Shown piece after piece: positions 17,931 to 27,506 of a stretch of DNA of 64,000 nt (positions are counted from its first letter, which is position 1; every line of letters starts with the position of its first letter). Source of the DNA: Rhodophyticola sp. CCM32 (GTDB lineage: Bacteria > Pseudomonadota > Alphaproteobacteria > Rhodobacterales > Rhodobacteraceae); the NCBI RefSeq assembly GCF_004751985.1, contig NZ_CP038492.1:1612001-1676000 (forward strand). The letters are read 5' to 3'. The translations under genes and the position numbers were made by a program. Below the pieces are notes generated by a model, which saw only the letters and a program-made list of their open reading frames with translations, was not told the DNA's origin and did not search any database.

Positions 17931-18974
17931 ATGACCCACCGCCTGTTGCTTGGCACTGCCGCCGCATGCCTGATCGCCCTGCCCGTCCTTGCCCAGGATG
18001 ATGACCTGCTGGTTTTTGATTATTCCGGGTTCGAGGATGCCTCCTTTCATCAGCCCTATATCGACAGCCATGGCGAAAGCCCCACATTCGTGTTCTTCGG
18101 CGATGAAGATGAAGCGTTTCAGCGGCTTGTCTCGGGGTTTCAGTCTGACGTGACCCATATCTGCGCAGGCTCTGTCCCGCGCTGGCAGGCCTCGGGGATT
18201 ATCGAGCCCTGGGATGCCGCCACTATCCCCGCCTTCGGCGATCTCGACGGGTCGCTTGTGGGGGAGGATGTGATGTCCGGCTCGGCCGATCTGTTCTTTC
18301 TGCCCACCGATTACGGATCAACCGCGGTGACCTATAACACCGATGAGGTCAGCGCCGATCAGGTCGCTTCGCTTCAGGTGTTCACCGATCCGGGGTTTGC
18401 CGGGCGTCTGTCGATCCCCGACAATGTGGATGATGCCTATGCGCTGGCCTATCTGGCCACCGGTGTCAGCGACTGGTCAGACGTCACCGATGCCCAGTTC
18501 GAGGCTGCCACCGACTGGCTGCGCGAGATCCATGAAAACCTGCGCACCTACTGGACCGACCCCGGCGAGCTGGGCCAGTTGATGGGATCGGGCGAGGTTC
18601 TGGTGGCCTGGGCCTGGAACGAGGTGCCGGTCGCACTGGCCGATGAAGGGTTCCCCGTCGGGTTTGAACGCAACACCGTTGAGGGGACATCGGTCTGGCT
18701 CTGCGGCTATGTGAACATGGCGGAGGCACCCGGTGATGAAGCCAAAGCCTATGATTACGTGAATGCGCTTCTGTCGGTCGCCTCGGCACAACCGCTGATC
18801 GAGGGCGGCTTCGGCTCGGCCAACACGGTGGCGCTCGCCTCGCTTGGGGACGCCACATTGGAGGCCAACGGGTTGGGCGCGGTCACCGTGCCGGTTCTGG
18901 CACAATTGCCGATCTCGAACGAACAGCGCCAGCGCCAGGCGGAAGCGTTTGAGCGGATCAAAGCCGGGTTTTGA
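17931..18974 (+). CDS. Spermidine/putrescine-type ABC transporter substrate-binding protein
   Basis: 347 residues with a cleavable signal peptide (cut after VLAQ). The PotD-like layout is clear: LLVFDYSGFED start strand, YGSTAVTYNTDEV, DNVDDAYALAYLATG, and a C-terminal LPISNEQRQRQAEAFERI. Binds a polyamine-like or other small cationic ligand in the periplasm. No permease or ATPase is adjacent; a potABC set lacking a binding protein lies 10 kb away. Confidence 0.85.
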   Translation: MTHRLLLGTAAACLIALPVLAQDDDLLVFDYSGFEDASFHQPYIDSHGESPTFVFFGDEDEAFQRLVSGFQSDVTHICAGSVPRWQASGIIEPWDAATIPAFGDLDGSLVGEDVMSGSADLFFLPTDYGSTAVTYNTDEVSADQVASLQVFTDPGFAGRLSIPDNVDDAYALAYLATGVSDWSDVTDAQFEAATDWLREIHENLRTYWTDPGELGQLMGSGEVLVAWAWNEVPVALADEGFPVGFERNTVEGTSVWLCGYVNMAEAPGDEAKAYDYVNALLSVASAQPLIEGGFGSANTVALASLGDATLEANGLGAVTVPVLAQLPISNEQRQRQAEAFERIKAGF

Positions 18975-19077
18975 CCCGGCGGAAGAGAGACCGCCCCGCG
19001 TTTTGAACACGGGGGTGGGTGAAACGGGGCACAGGGCATCACCGGGATGAACCGCTGGACATGCGCGGTGTTTCTAC

Positions 19078-19176
19078 AGCATGCTGCCTTAAACCTGAGA
19101 CATCGCGCATCACAAATGTCCCGAGAACGCGAAGCGTGGCAGGGTATTTGTGATTCAAGTTTAAGACAGGGTGCTT
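19078..19176. repeat. ~99-bp imperfect inverted-repeat element
   Basis: The outer arms (19078-19098 and 19155-19176) share GC..CTG.CTTAAAC.TGA when one is inverted. Inside, ATCACAAAT (19109-19117) is perfectly inverted at 19146-19154. Nested dyads give one long hairpin between the convergent potD-like and lysR genes. It is directly followed by a fragment of the GC-rich dispersed repeat (19180-19225). Confidence 0.6.
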
Positions 19177-19179
19177 TAG

Positions 19180-19225
19180 GGCAGCGCCCGAACCGAGGGG
19201 TGGGCGAGAAGCGCCCGCCCCCGCC
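19180..19225 (-). repeat. Fragment of dispersed GC-rich repeat
   Basis: The segment GGGCAGCGCCCGAACCGAGG and its continuation to GCGCCCGCCC is nearly identical to part of the full copy at 20885-21035. It lies at the 3' end of the lysR gene. Confidence 0.6.
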
Positions 19226-19226
19226 C

Positions 19227-20141
19227 TCAATCCGCCCCCGCAGCGGCGTTATCGGCCTCGGCTTCCGCCAGTATCCAGCGGCGGAACGCCTTGATCTTGG
19301 GCACATTGCGCCGGGCTTTGGGGTAGATCAGCCAATAGCCCCGCCCATCCGTCACAACCAGATCAAACGGCTGCACCAGACGTCCGGTTTCCAGCTCATA
19401 GCGAAAGAACCGGGGCGTGAACATCGCCACCCCCTGCCCGGCCATCACCGCCCGGGCCTCGGTGACCTGCGACCCAAGCTGGCTGCCGACCCGCGTCGTC
19501 AGATCCGGGGTCGAGACACCGGCCTGATCAAACCAGAACCGCCAGAAAGAATCTGTCGGGTCGATCATATGCATGTCCAGCAGATCGGCCGGGTTGAGGG
19601 TGCCCCCTGCCCGGGCCAGCAGATCCGGGCTGAGCATCGGGGTGAATTCGCACGGCATCAGAAAATCCGCCTCCAGACCCGGCCAGTCGCCCTGGCCATA
19701 GCGGATCGCCAGATCAACCTCGGACCGGGCAAAGTCAATATTGTCGGGGTTTGCATCCACCCGCACCGCCAGATCGGGATGGGCCATCTGGAACCCGCCG
19801 ATCCGCTGCGCCAGCCAGTTGCTGGCAAATGACGGCAATGTGCTGATCGAAAGCGTGCGGCCCAGCCTGTCCTGCCCCGTGCCATAGGTGATGCGCAGCT
19901 TTTCAAAAGCCTCGATGGTGGGCGCGGCCAGCTGGCGACCGATCTCGGTCAGGACCACCTTGCGCGGCTGGCGCAGAAACAGCGGCGCGCCGATCCGCTC
20001 CTCCAGCACCTTGATCTGATAGCTGACCGAGGCCTGGGTCATCGAAAGCTCAGCCGCGGCGCGGGTGAAATTCTCATGCCGGGCCGCAGCCTCGAACACC
20101 CGGATCGCGGCGAGCGGCGGCATGGCGGACGGGTTATGCAT
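19227..20141 (-). CDS. LysR-family regulator, GcvA-like
   Basis: 304 residues. N-terminal helix-turn-helix of the GcvA clade (LAAIRVFEAAARHENFTRAA, then MTQASVSYQIKVLE), and a C-terminal periplasmic-binding-like effector domain with ISTLPSFASNWL. A GGAGA ribosome site precedes ATG 20141. Divergent from the small DUF1127-like gene at 20248, a common neighbour of such regulators in Rhodobacterales. Effector unknown. Confidence 0.9.
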   Translation of the reverse strand: MHNPSAMPPLAAIRVFEAAARHENFTRAAAELSMTQASVSYQIKVLEERIGAPLFLRQPRKVVLTEIGRQLAAPTIEAFEKLRITYGTGQDRLGRTLSISTLPSFASNWLAQRIGGFQMAHPDLAVRVDANPDNIDFARSEVDLAIRYGQGDWPGLEADFLMPCEFTPMLSPDLLARAGGTLNPADLLDMHMIDPTDSFWRFWFDQAGVSTPDLTTRVGSQLGSQVTEARAVMAGQGVAMFTPRFFRYELETGRLVQPFDLVVTDGRGYWLIYPKARRNVPKIKAFRRWILAEAEADNAAAGAD

Positions 20142-20247
20142 AGATTCTCCTTATGCCTATATCCCTGCATTCAATTTGTAAAAAAGGGCAACAGGTTTCA
20201 TCTTTTCCTCAAGGCATCAATAAAACCTATAGCATTGGAGATCAGAT

Positions 20248-20409
20248 ATGTCCCGTCATGAAATCAAACACGGCCTGCCCCGTCTGGCCCGCCGCTTTGG
20301 CCGCGCATTCGGGGATGTGATCGCCCGGGGCCATGCACACGATGTCGACAGCCTGTCGGACCATATGCGCCGCGATATCGGCTGTGACCCCGTCCGGCGC
20401 TGCCGTTGA
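20248..20409 (+). CDS. DUF1127-like small basic protein
   Basis: 53 residues from ATG 20248, with TTGGAG 7 nt upstream. Rich in Arg/His and ending with LSDHMRRDIG, the hallmark 'L-D-x-L/M-x-RDIG' of DUF1127 proteins, which in alphaproteobacteria influence phosphate/carbon metabolism and RNA handling. Divergent from the LysR gene, the likely regulator. Too short for automatic gene calls. Confidence 0.7.
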   Translation: MSRHEIKHGLPRLARRFGRAFGDVIARGHAHDVDSLSDHMRRDIGCDPVRRCR

Positions 20410-20489
20410 GACAGATATTTCCCGGGGCCCGGCCCTGGCCATGGCAGGCTGCAGGCGCTTGAAAACCGGGCCTGCCCCGCCTATATTCG

Positions 20490-20815
20490 GGACGTTCCGG
20501 CAACGGAACTATGGACATAAACGCGCTCGTCATAAGCGGATCGGACCCGGGGGCGGTACCCGGCGGCTCCACCAAATCTCCGTCATTTGCGGATCATGGG
20601 GCCGAAACAGGATCGACGAACGTCTAAAGGGGTTAGCTTTGTCCCGGTGAGGTACCACCGTTATCGGTCCGAAACGTACAGTTGCAAATGACAACCGTGC
20701 TCCGGCAATGGCTCTGGCAGCGTAAGCTGCTTAAGTCGCCGACTTTAAGCCCTTGCACCTAGCCGTGTAAGGCGGGGTTCGCAGGCACCTGGCAACAGAA
20801 GCCTGCACTTTCACC
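20490..20815 (+). ncRNA. ssrA: Transfer-messenger RNA, circularly permuted two-piece form
   Basis: Rescues stalled ribosomes and tags the nascent chain for proteolysis. The acceptor piece comes first and ends CGGCTCCACCA at 20573. After a 23-nt intervening loop the coding piece starts GGGGCCGAAACAGGATCGACG at 20597. GGGGCCG pairs with CGGCTCC (one G-U). The tag codons 20684-20722 read ANDNRAPAMALAA followed by TAA, with a GCAGGC/GCCTGC hairpin near 20778-20805. Outer boundaries are approximate. Confidence 0.95.
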
Positions 20816-20884
20816 TTCTCGCCTGACAACGCGCCTTTCGCCAAGGCGAAAGATTCTGGGGCAACACAAGCCCGCACTTCCCCC

Positions 20885-21035
20885 CATTCGCTTGATGAAC
20901 CGGGCTGGAATTCGCACCATATATACATTGTGCAGAGGGCCGCGCCCGAACCGAGGGGTGGGCGAGAAGCGCCCGCCCCGTGGGGGCGGTACGGGCGCTG
21001 CCCGGCGGTGCCGCCTGGCGGGAGGGTGATGTGGG
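20885..21035 (-). repeat. Dispersed GC-rich repeat, full copy 1
   Basis: Read on the minus strand: a TACCCCACATCACCCT start, a GGCGGCACCGCCGGGCAGCG core hairpin, an ACCCCTCGGTTCGGGCG segment, and an A/T-rich tail around ATGTATATATGGTGC. Aligns with copies at 36215 and 50633, which are in the opposite orientation. It occupies the space between tmRNA and sspB. Confidence 0.75.
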
Positions 21036-21231
21036 GTAGCGCTGAAGGGCTGACAGGGCATCGGTGATTCAGATGTAAGGCGGGGCGCCGTCATGACCCG
21101 ATCCACCCCGCAAGTATCGCAGCAATAAACGGCATGCCTTTCCTGCAGGAGAGCAAGACGCGGCCCGCACCCGCTTTCCTTCCGAAACGAATCTTCTATG
21201 GTGAGGGCAGAGATCGCCACCCGGGGATGAC

Positions 21232-21729
21232 ATGCCTGATACACAGCCGGAGTCCATCGCCTATGGCCGCCTGATGCATCGTGCGATGCGGGGGCTGATC
21301 CAGACGGTGTTGCAGGATGTGGCCGATCATGGCCTGCCGGGGGAACATCATTTCTTTGTCACCTTCGATACCGGCCATGCGGGGGCAGAACTCGCCCCCT
21401 GGCTGAAAGAGCGCTACCCCGAGGAGATGACGATTGTCATCCAGCACTGGTATGACGCGCTTGAAGTGGATGATGAAGGGTTCTCGATCGCCCTGAATTT
21501 CGGCGACAACCCGGAATCCCTGCGCATCCCGTTCGAGGCGATCCTGACCTTCGTGGACCCGTCGGTGGAATTCGGCCTGCGCTTTGAAACCAACACCAGC
21601 GGCGAGGATGACCCCGAGGATGACCCGAGCCCGCCCGAAACACCTGACGACCCGGAAGATACACCCGAAACCCCGGCGCCAAAAGATGCCGAGGTGGTCA
21701 GCCTGGACCGGTTCCGCAAAACCCACTGA
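21232..21729 (+). CDS. sspB: SspB-family ClpXP adaptor
   Basis: 165 residues. An N-terminal SspB fold (YGRLMHRAMRGLIQTVL, GEHHFFVTFDTG, MTIVIQHWYDALEV, FSIALNFGDNPESL) that binds the ssrA tag. A long acidic Pro/Asp/Glu linker follows (~125-155), ending in VVSLDRFRKTH, the short tail that docks on ClpX. It hands tmRNA-tagged proteins to ClpXP. It is the next gene after tmRNA, about 0.4 kb downstream. Confidence 0.92.
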   Translation: MPDTQPESIAYGRLMHRAMRGLIQTVLQDVADHGLPGEHHFFVTFDTGHAGAELAPWLKERYPEEMTIVIQHWYDALEVDDEGFSIALNFGDNPESLRIPFEAILTFVDPSVEFGLRFETNTSGEDDPEDDPSPPETPDDPEDTPETPAPKDAEVVSLDRFRKTH

Positions 21730-21916
21730 TCTGCCGCTGCGCGCCGCAAGAGACAATTGCTGGCAGCGGCCATTCGAGTGACAGGTGTCCCTGCGGCGTC
21801 AACGGATCGCCGAAACACACGGCCCGAACCTGTCGGCGGGCCTTTGATCTTGCCAAACCCGCCCGGTCATGGCCTGTGGCATTTGAAGTATTCTCTCCAA
21901 AGGGCATCTCCCCGAT

Positions 21917-22495
21917 ATGTCGAATGATTTCCGGCTGTTCATGACCCAGCTTCTGAAACGCCCGCATCAGGTTGTGGCGCTGGCGCCGTCCTCGGAAGGG
22001 CTGGCGCGCGAGATGGCGGCGCGGGTTGACCCCGAAGATGGCCCGGTGATCGAACTGGGTGCGGGGACAGGCAAGATCACCCGGGCCATTCTGAACCGGG
22101 GCCTGCCGGCGGAACAGCTTCATTCGATCGAGATGAACCCGGAATTCTGCACCCGTCTGTGCGACAGGTTTCCGGGGCTGAATGTGCACCAGATCTCGGC
22201 AGGTGATATCGGTGCCCTGCCGGTGGAAAATGCACAGGCCGTGATCTCGGGCCTGCCGCTTCTGTCGATGCCTGTGGCGCTGCAACACGCGATTTTGACC
22301 GGCACGGTGGCAAAGCTTCGGCCCGGGCGGGACTATGTGCAATTCACCTATGGCCCAAAACCGCCGATCACATCCGCCGTGCGCAATGACCTGGGGCTGA
22401 TCTGGGAAACAAGCCCGAAAATCTGGTGGAATATGCCGCCCGCCCGGGTCTATCGGTTCCGTCAGAATATCACGCCGACTGGCCCAACGGGATAG
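21917..22495 (+). CDS. pmtA: Phospholipid N-methyltransferase, PmtA type
   Basis: 192 residues. SAM-binding motif [16 protein letters not shown] (~residue 44) preceded by [14 protein letters not shown] and followed by SGLPLLSMP and [10 protein letters not shown], the set shared with Sinorhizobium-type PmtA enzymes. These methylate phosphatidylethanolamine to phosphatidylcholine. An rRNA-methylase-like alternative is less likely given QFTYGP. Confidence 0.8.
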   Translation: MSNDFRLFMTQLLKRPHQVVALAPSSEGLAREMAARVDPEDGPVIELGAGTGKITRAILNRGLPAEQLHSIEMNPEFCTRLCDRFPGLNVHQISAGDIGALPVENAQAVISGLPLLSMPVALQHAILTGTVAKLRPGRDYVQFTYGPKPPITSAVRNDLGLIWETSPKIWWNMPPARVYRFRQNITPTGPTG

Positions 22496-22577
22496 ATGCT
22501 GCGCTATTCTGGCCGTTGCGCCGGGCACCCGGCCCGCGCTATGCCCCAAGACAATGACAGACCCTATGGAGGCCAGG

Positions 22578-23969
22578 ATGACCGCAACCCGTACCGAGAC
22601 CGACAGTTTTGGCCCCTTGGAGGTTCCCGCAGATAAATACTGGGGCGCACAGACACAGCGTTCCGTCATGAATTTCCCAATCGGCTGGGAAAAGCAGCCG
22701 GTGGCGATTGTCCGCGCCCTTGGGGTCATCAAACGCGCCTGCGCCGAGGCGAACAAGGCCAGCGGCAAGCTGGAGGCCGGGCTGGCCGATGCGGTGGTCG
22801 CCGCCGCGCAAGAGGTGATCGACGGCAAGCTGGATGATAATTTCCCGCTGGTCGTGTGGCAGACCGGGTCAGGCACCCAGTCGAATATGAATGCCAATGA
22901 GGTGATCGCAAACCGCGCGATCGAGATATTGGGCGGCGAGATCGGCGCGAAATCTCCGGTGCATCCGAATGACCATTGCAATATGGGTCAATCCTCCAAT
23001 GACACTTTCCCGACGGCGATGCATATCGCCACGGCGGTGACCGCCCATGAGGTTCTGATCCCGGGGCTGGAAAAACTGCACCGGGCGCTGGAGGCAAAGA
23101 TCAAGGCGTTCGAGGGCATCATCAAGATCGGCCGGACCCATACCCAGGATGCCACCCCCCTGACGCTCAGCCAGGAGTTTTCGGGCTATGCCCATCAGGT
23201 GGCCATGGGCATCAAACGGGTCAAGACCGCCCTTGGCGGCATCTGTGAACTGGCCCAGGGCGGCACCGCTGTGGGCACGGGGCTGAACACATCCCCCGGA
23301 TGGGCCGAAGAGGTGGCCGGCAATATGGCCCGGATCACCGGCCTGCCCTTTGTCACCGCCCCCAACAAGTTCGAGGCGCTGGCCGCCCATGACGCAATGG
23401 TGGAGATATCGGGCGCGCTGAAAACCGTTGCGGCCTCGCTGTTCAAGATCGCCAATGACATTCGCCTGCTGGGGTCCGGCCCCCGGTGCGGATTGGGGGA
23501 GTTGATCCTGCCCGAGAATGAGCCGGGATCCTCGATCATGCCGGGTAAGGTGAACCCCACCCAATGTGAGGCGCTGACCCAGGTTTGTGCCCATGTGATG
23601 GGCAATGATGCGGCTGTGGGCTTTGCCGGGTCACAAGGGCATTTCGAGCTGAATGTCTATAAGCCGATGATGGCCTATAACGTCTTGCAATCCATGCAGC
23701 TTCTGGGTGACAGCGCCGGGGCCTTCACCGACAATCTGGTGGACGGGCTGCAAGCCGATGAGACCCGGATCGACAAGCTGATGCGCGAAAGCCTGATGCT
23801 GGTCACAGCCTTGGCCCCGACCATCGGCTATGACAATGCCACCAAGGTCGCCAAGACCGCCCATAAGAACGGCACCACCCTGAAAGAGGAAGCCATCAAG
23901 CTTGGCTTTGTGGATGCCGAGACATTCGAGGCCGTGGTGCGCCCGGAAAACATGGTGGGGCCCAAGTGA
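22578..23969 (+). CDS. fumC: Fumarate hydratase class II
   Basis: 463 residues from ATG 22578, preceded by GGAGG. TCA-cycle enzyme interconverting fumarate and malate. Full-length, with [26 protein letters not shown] and the superfamily signature [11 protein letters not shown]. The start at 22554 is rejected because the ribosome site lies inside it. Its stop overlaps the next small gene by GTGA. Confidence 0.95.
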   Translation: MTATRTETDSFGPLEVPADKYWGAQTQRSVMNFPIGWEKQPVAIVRALGVIKRACAEANKASGKLEAGLADAVVAAAQEVIDGKLDDNFPLVVWQTGSGTQSNMNANEVIANRAIEILGGEIGAKSPVHPNDHCNMGQSSNDTFPTAMHIATAVTAHEVLIPGLEKLHRALEAKIKAFEGIIKIGRTHTQDATPLTLSQEFSGYAHQVAMGIKRVKTALGGICELAQGGTAVGTGLNTSPGWAEEVAGNMARITGLPFVTAPNKFEALAAHDAMVEISGALKTVAASLFKIANDIRLLGSGPRCGLGELILPENEPGSSIMPGKVNPTQCEALTQVCAHVMGNDAAVGFAGSQGHFELNVYKPMMAYNVLQSMQLLGDSAGAFTDNLVDGLQADETRIDKLMRESLMLVTALAPTIGYDNATKVAKTAHKNGTTLKEEAIKLGFVDAETFEAVVRPENMVGPK

Positions 23970-24145
23970 GCAGCATCGCCAGTTTCAGCAAGGCGCGGAA
24001 AGCGCGGGATCGCAAGGCAGACAAGGCCCGCGCCGATGCCAATGCAACCCGTCATGGCCGGACCAAGGCCGAACGGATGCTGGAGGCCACACGGGATGAA
24101 AAGGCCCGCCAATTGCTTGACGGGCATGAATGCGACAGTGAATGA
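23966..24145 (+). CDS. DUF4169 family small protein
   Basis: 59 residues from GTG 23966. Very basic and helical, with [20 protein letters not shown], then [13 protein letters not shown] and a C-terminal LDGHE, all typical of DUF4169. Overlaps the fumC stop (GTGA) and is itself overlapped by the next gene (ATGA), so the three are translationally coupled. Function unknown. Confidence 0.8.
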   Translation: MSSIASFSKARKARDRKADKARADANATRHGRTKAERMLEATRDEKARQLLDGHECDSE

Positions 24146-24360
24146 CTGCCCGGCCCCGCAAACGATCACTGACATTGCGGGGGCACCGCACATCGGTCTC
24201 GCTGGAGGATGCGTTCTGGGATACGTTTCAACAGATCGCATCCGCGCGCGGTATCTCGGTCAATGAACTGGCCAGTGAGATCGATGAGGCGCGGGGCATG
24301 GAAAGCGGGCTGGCCTCGGCGATCCGGGTGTTTGTGCTGCGCGAGGTAACCGCGCGTTAA
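24142..24360 (+). CDS. Ribbon-helix-helix domain protein
   Basis: 72 residues. The pattern RTSVSLEDAFWDTFQQIASA followed by ISVNELASEID fits a ribbon-helix-helix DNA-binding fold similar to the Arc/CopG-like family found after fumC in Rhodobacterales. Coupled to the DUF4169 gene by a 4-nt overlap. Target unknown. Confidence 0.8.
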   Translation: MTARPRKRSLTLRGHRTSVSLEDAFWDTFQQIASARGISVNELASEIDEARGMESGLASAIRVFVLREVTAR

Positions 24361-24383
24361 CCAGGATCTGCGAGCATGGCGGC

Positions 24384-24620
24384 ATGTCGATGATGAACCT
24401 GCCGCCCCATATTTCGCCTGAGGCTTTTCTTGCGGATGTCTTTCAGTCCAAGGCCGTGCGCGACGGTAAGGTGATCCGCCGCAGCCTGCGGGATATTGAG
24501 CGCTATATCGGACGCCCGGCCTTTGTGGCGGAGTTGAAAAGACGCGGGTTTCGGGCGGTCGAGAATGCGGGCCAGATGATTGTTTTCTGCAATCAGGAAC
24601 CGGTGCGTATCGTCCGATAG
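24384..24620 (+). CDS. Conserved small protein of unknown function
   Basis: 78 residues beginning MSMMNLPPHISPEAFL, with a basic middle (IRRSLRDIERYIGRPAFV) and a C-terminal RGFRAVENAGQMIVFCN. Similar short proteins in roseobacters carry a probably wrong database label of phosphoribosylanthranilate isomerase; nothing like a TIM barrel fits in 78 residues. Last plus-strand gene before the triple repeat. Confidence 0.65.
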   Translation: MSMMNLPPHISPEAFLADVFQSKAVRDGKVIRRSLRDIERYIGRPAFVAELKRRGFRAVENAGQMIVFCNQEPVRIVR

Positions 24621-24627
24621 GATGGCC

Positions 24628-24828
24628 GAAAAACACCTGTTTTTCGTGTGGAATTCGCGAGAATTCCGGATGCCTTTCAATCCGGCGCGCTGGAAAACTC
24701 CAGTTTTCCAGACGGAATTCTCGAGAATTCCAAAAATTACCCGCAAACAGCCTCAGTGACGAAAGACCTTCCCTGATATCCGGTCTCGGGAAAACTCCCG
24801 TTTTCCGAACGGAATTCCCGGGAATTCC
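24628..24828. repeat. Three copies of the 40-bp twin-hairpin element
   Basis: Copies at 24628-24667, 24692-24731 and 24789-24828. Each has an 18-nt hairpin with GGAAAAC/GTTTTCC-type arms, a 4-nt spacer, and an 18-nt hairpin GGAATTC-N4-GAATTCC. The first copy has GAAAAACA paired with TGTTTTTC, a compensated change. They fill the gap between the convergent gene at 24620 and the P450 gene. Confidence 0.85.
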
Positions 24829-24850
24829 GGCAATCACGGATCACAGCACC

Positions 24851-26194
24851 TCAGCGCCGCGAGACCTTCACCCAGATCCCATCTTTCGCCCGCACCGTCA
24901 GATGCGCAACCGGTACGGGATCGCGCCCTGCAACCCGTTCAAACCGGAACGCCCTGACCAGCATCGACAACAACAAGGGCCCTTCCACCATTGCAAACCC
25001 GGCCCCGGTGCAGACCCGCGCCCCGGCGGAAAACGGAATATAGGCCTCACGCATGCAGCGTTTGCCATTTTCCGTGCTCCAGCGGCCCGGGTCGAACCCA
25101 TCGGGATTATCCCAAAGCCGTTCATGACGATGCAGATGCCAGGGCGAGATCACCATCTGGCTGCCCGTGGGAATATCCCGGTTGCGAAACCGCTCCGGGC
25201 AGGTGGTCTCGCGCACCATCATCGGCACCGGCGGGTACAGGCGCAGCGCCTCGCGAAACACATCCCGGCTGACCTTCAGCCGCGAGATGACCGAAAAATC
25301 CCGGGTCTCCAGCGCGGTCTCCGCCTCTTCGGCCAACCGCGCCTGCCAGTCGGGAAACAGCGCCAGAAGATACAGCGCCCAGCCAAGCGCGCTGGCGCTG
25401 GTTTCATGGCCCGCCAGAAAGAAAATCGCCACCTGATCAACCATTTCCCCGGTCGAGAAGGTCTGCCCCGTCACCGGGTCCGCCGTGGTCATGATCTTGG
25501 TCGCCAGATCGTCGGGCGCCGTGCCTGCGGCAATCCGGGCCATCCGGTCCGCGGTCAATTGGGTGATCAGCGCCCGGATCGACCGTGCCGTTGCCCGGGT
25601 TCTGGCCCGGTGCCCGCGCGGCATCCAGCGTGGCAGCCGCAGAAAGGCGGCCAGATTCAGGATCGGCTGGGTGCGCTGATAGGCCTGGAACTCGGCAAAG
25701 ACCTGTGTCGCAATCTCATTCTCGATCGGGATCGAAAAAAGCGTGCGAAAAATCACATCCGCGGCCGCGTGGCTCATCTGCGGTTCCAGATCGGTGATGC
25801 CTTCCCCCATCCGCGCCACCGCCGCTTCGCCTGCCGCCCTGATCGCCGGAAACGTATCGCGCAGCCGCCCGCCTTCAAAAGCCGGGTCAATGATCCGGCG
25901 CTGGCGTTTCCAGGTCTCGCCATTTGTCAGAAACACCGAATTGCCCAGAAGCGGGCGCAACCCTTCCCCCACCCGGCCGGATTTCGGAAAATCATCGGGC
26001 CGCTTTTTCAGCACCGTTTCAACCAGCGATGGCTGGTTCAGCAGGTAAGACCGGAAAAATACGGTTCGGAATTCCGCCATCCAGGCCCGGTAGAGCCGCG
26101 CCGGTTGGGCCGACAGGATATCCTGCCGGAAAAGCCGCAGATAGCGCAGCAGCGACACACGGTCCGGGCGCGCAGCCGGTTTTGGCGGGATCAT
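24851..26194 (-). CDS. Cytochrome P450
   Basis: 447 residues. I-helix oxygen-binding motif AGHETS near 261, ExxR (EALR, ~316) and the heme-ligand loop FSAGARVCTG with Cys near 395. A C-terminal VRAKDGIWVKV is usual for bacterial CYPs related to fatty-acid or alkane hydroxylases. The substrate cannot be read from sequence. Starts within the stop of the alpha/beta-hydrolase gene (ATGA), suggesting a shared pathway. Confidence 0.93.
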   Translation of the reverse strand: MIPPKPAARPDRVSLLRYLRLFRQDILSAQPARLYRAWMAEFRTVFFRSYLLNQPSLVETVLKKRPDDFPKSGRVGEGLRPLLGNSVFLTNGETWKRQRRIIDPAFEGGRLRDTFPAIRAAGEAAVARMGEGITDLEPQMSHAAADVIFRTLFSIPIENEIATQVFAEFQAYQRTQPILNLAAFLRLPRWMPRGHRARTRATARSIRALITQLTADRMARIAAGTAPDDLATKIMTTADPVTGQTFSTGEMVDQVAIFFLAGHETSASALGWALYLLALFPDWQARLAEEAETALETRDFSVISRLKVSRDVFREALRLYPPVPMMVRETTCPERFRNRDIPTGSQMVISPWHLHRHERLWDNPDGFDPGRWSTENGKRCMREAYIPFSAGARVCTGAGFAMVEGPLLLSMLVRAFRFERVAGRDPVPVAHLTVRAKDGIWVKVSRR

Positions 26195-27426
26195 GCGGCC
26201 TGATCCCTGTAGCGGTTCACCGGTCGCTCAATCCGGCTTTTCGACGGGGCCCGCCCGGCAAAGCGCGATTGCAGGGTTTCAGGTCCAGCGGTGATGCGGA
26301 AATATTCATAATCCCCGGGCCGGTCGAAAGCGTTGAGATACTGGAAATGCAGCTCGAACAGCCGCCAGCGCAGGGCTTTCCAGCGCGCCGGGCTGAGCGT
26401 ATGGGTGAACGCCGCCGAGATCACCAGAGGCCAGCGTTTCCCTTCGGGCGCGACACCGGTAACCGCAACCGGATCACAAAGCGCAAAGGCGCACCCATCG
26501 CCCGGTGCCGTGACATCGACCCAGGTGATATCGTCGCGCATGCTGAGAAAGGCCAGATCGGCGCGAAGCCGGTGGGCATTGGGCAGGAAAGACACCATGG
26601 GGATCACCTGCCCCAGGCTCAGCAGCGCCAGTTTCGGGCCCCCGTCAGGCACCCGCCCGGCGCGGATCAGATCGGCCAGGATCGACACCGCCAGATAGGC
26701 GCCCGAGGAATGGCCGACGATCAGAACCTCATCCGGGTCCGCGTTCAGCGCCGCCTCGATCCGGTCTGCGAATGCGGCCATGCGGGTTTCCTGCGCCAGC
26801 GGATAGGCCCCGCCATAACGGGCTGAAAACGCATAATCATGCATCAGATAATAAGCCAGAAACCGGTTGTCATATCGCCGGAACAGGTCCAGCACCGCCC
26901 AGACCATGACCAGCCCCAGGATCAGCCCGAAGACAGACAGGGGAATGCCGATAAGCTGCACCCCGACCCATTCGACCGCCAGGGCGCTGGCGACCCCGAT
27001 ACAAATCGCCAGCACCAGTTGCACAAGCAGGAAAACCACAGGGTAGAGCGCCGCAATCACCGGCCCCTTGCGCAACCGCATCAGCCGGAACAGCGCCCCG
27101 GACCCGATATAGGCCCAGGCCGTGCGGGCCAGTTGGCCATAGGTGGCGAGGATGCCATGGCTCATCGAGGCGCGGACGATATCGGCCCAGTACATGACCT
27201 CCACATCCGTCTCCACAGCGCAGCCATCGATCATTGCGCTGAGATGCCAGCCGAATTTGCCATCGGTCCGTTTTGGCCCCATGGCGATCTCATAGCCCGA
27301 AATGGCGGCCTGTGCCGCTGCCTCCCGGCGGTAGCGTTCGCGGTATTTGCGGGGGTGGACCGGGTCATAGCCGGGAACATACATCACCCGGCGACGATGA
27401 ACCTGTTGGGGCGTGCTGTCACTCAT
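26191..27426 (-). CDS. Membrane-anchored alpha/beta-hydrolase
   Basis: 411 residues. Two hydrophobic segments (~121-150 and ~160-182) precede a hydrolase domain with the nucleophile elbow VLIVGHSSGAYLA (Ser ~240). The N-terminus MYVPGYDPVHPRKY resembles a substrate-facing loop with PGYDP where other hydrolases have HGxxP. Probably a lipase/esterase-like enzyme at the inner membrane. Co-transcribed with P450. Confidence 0.75.
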   Translation of the reverse strand: MSDSTPQQVHRRRVMYVPGYDPVHPRKYRERYRREAAAQAAISGYEIAMGPKRTDGKFGWHLSAMIDGCAVETDVEVMYWADIVRASMSHGILATYGQLARTAWAYIGSGALFRLMRLRKGPVIAALYPVVFLLVQLVLAICIGVASALAVEWVGVQLIGIPLSVFGLILGLVMVWAVLDLFRRYDNRFLAYYLMHDYAFSARYGGAYPLAQETRMAAFADRIEAALNADPDEVLIVGHSSGAYLAVSILADLIRAGRVPDGGPKLALLSLGQVIPMVSFLPNAHRLRADLAFLSMRDDITWVDVTAPGDGCAFALCDPVAVTGVAPEGKRWPLVISAAFTHTLSPARWKALRWRLFELHFQYLNAFDRPGDYEYFRITAGPETLQSRFAGRAPSKSRIERPVNRYRDQAA

Positions 27427-27506
27427 GACCGCAGTTTAAAGCAGCTTTGGGTTGCTATGGAAATATTCCTGACCGGAAACAGCCAACGGCGCGCGCCTGT
27501 GGCAAT

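Noticed and set aside
20500..20575. A stand-alone tRNA gene ending GGCTCCACCA
   Set aside because: There is no anticodon arm; the sequence is the acceptor piece of the permuted tmRNA.
24628..24828. Three spaced palindromic repeats suggestive of a small CRISPR array
   Set aside because: The units differ from each other in stem bases, the spacers (24 and 57 bp) are unequal, each unit is itself two hairpins, and further copies are dispersed in the window. No cas genes occur.
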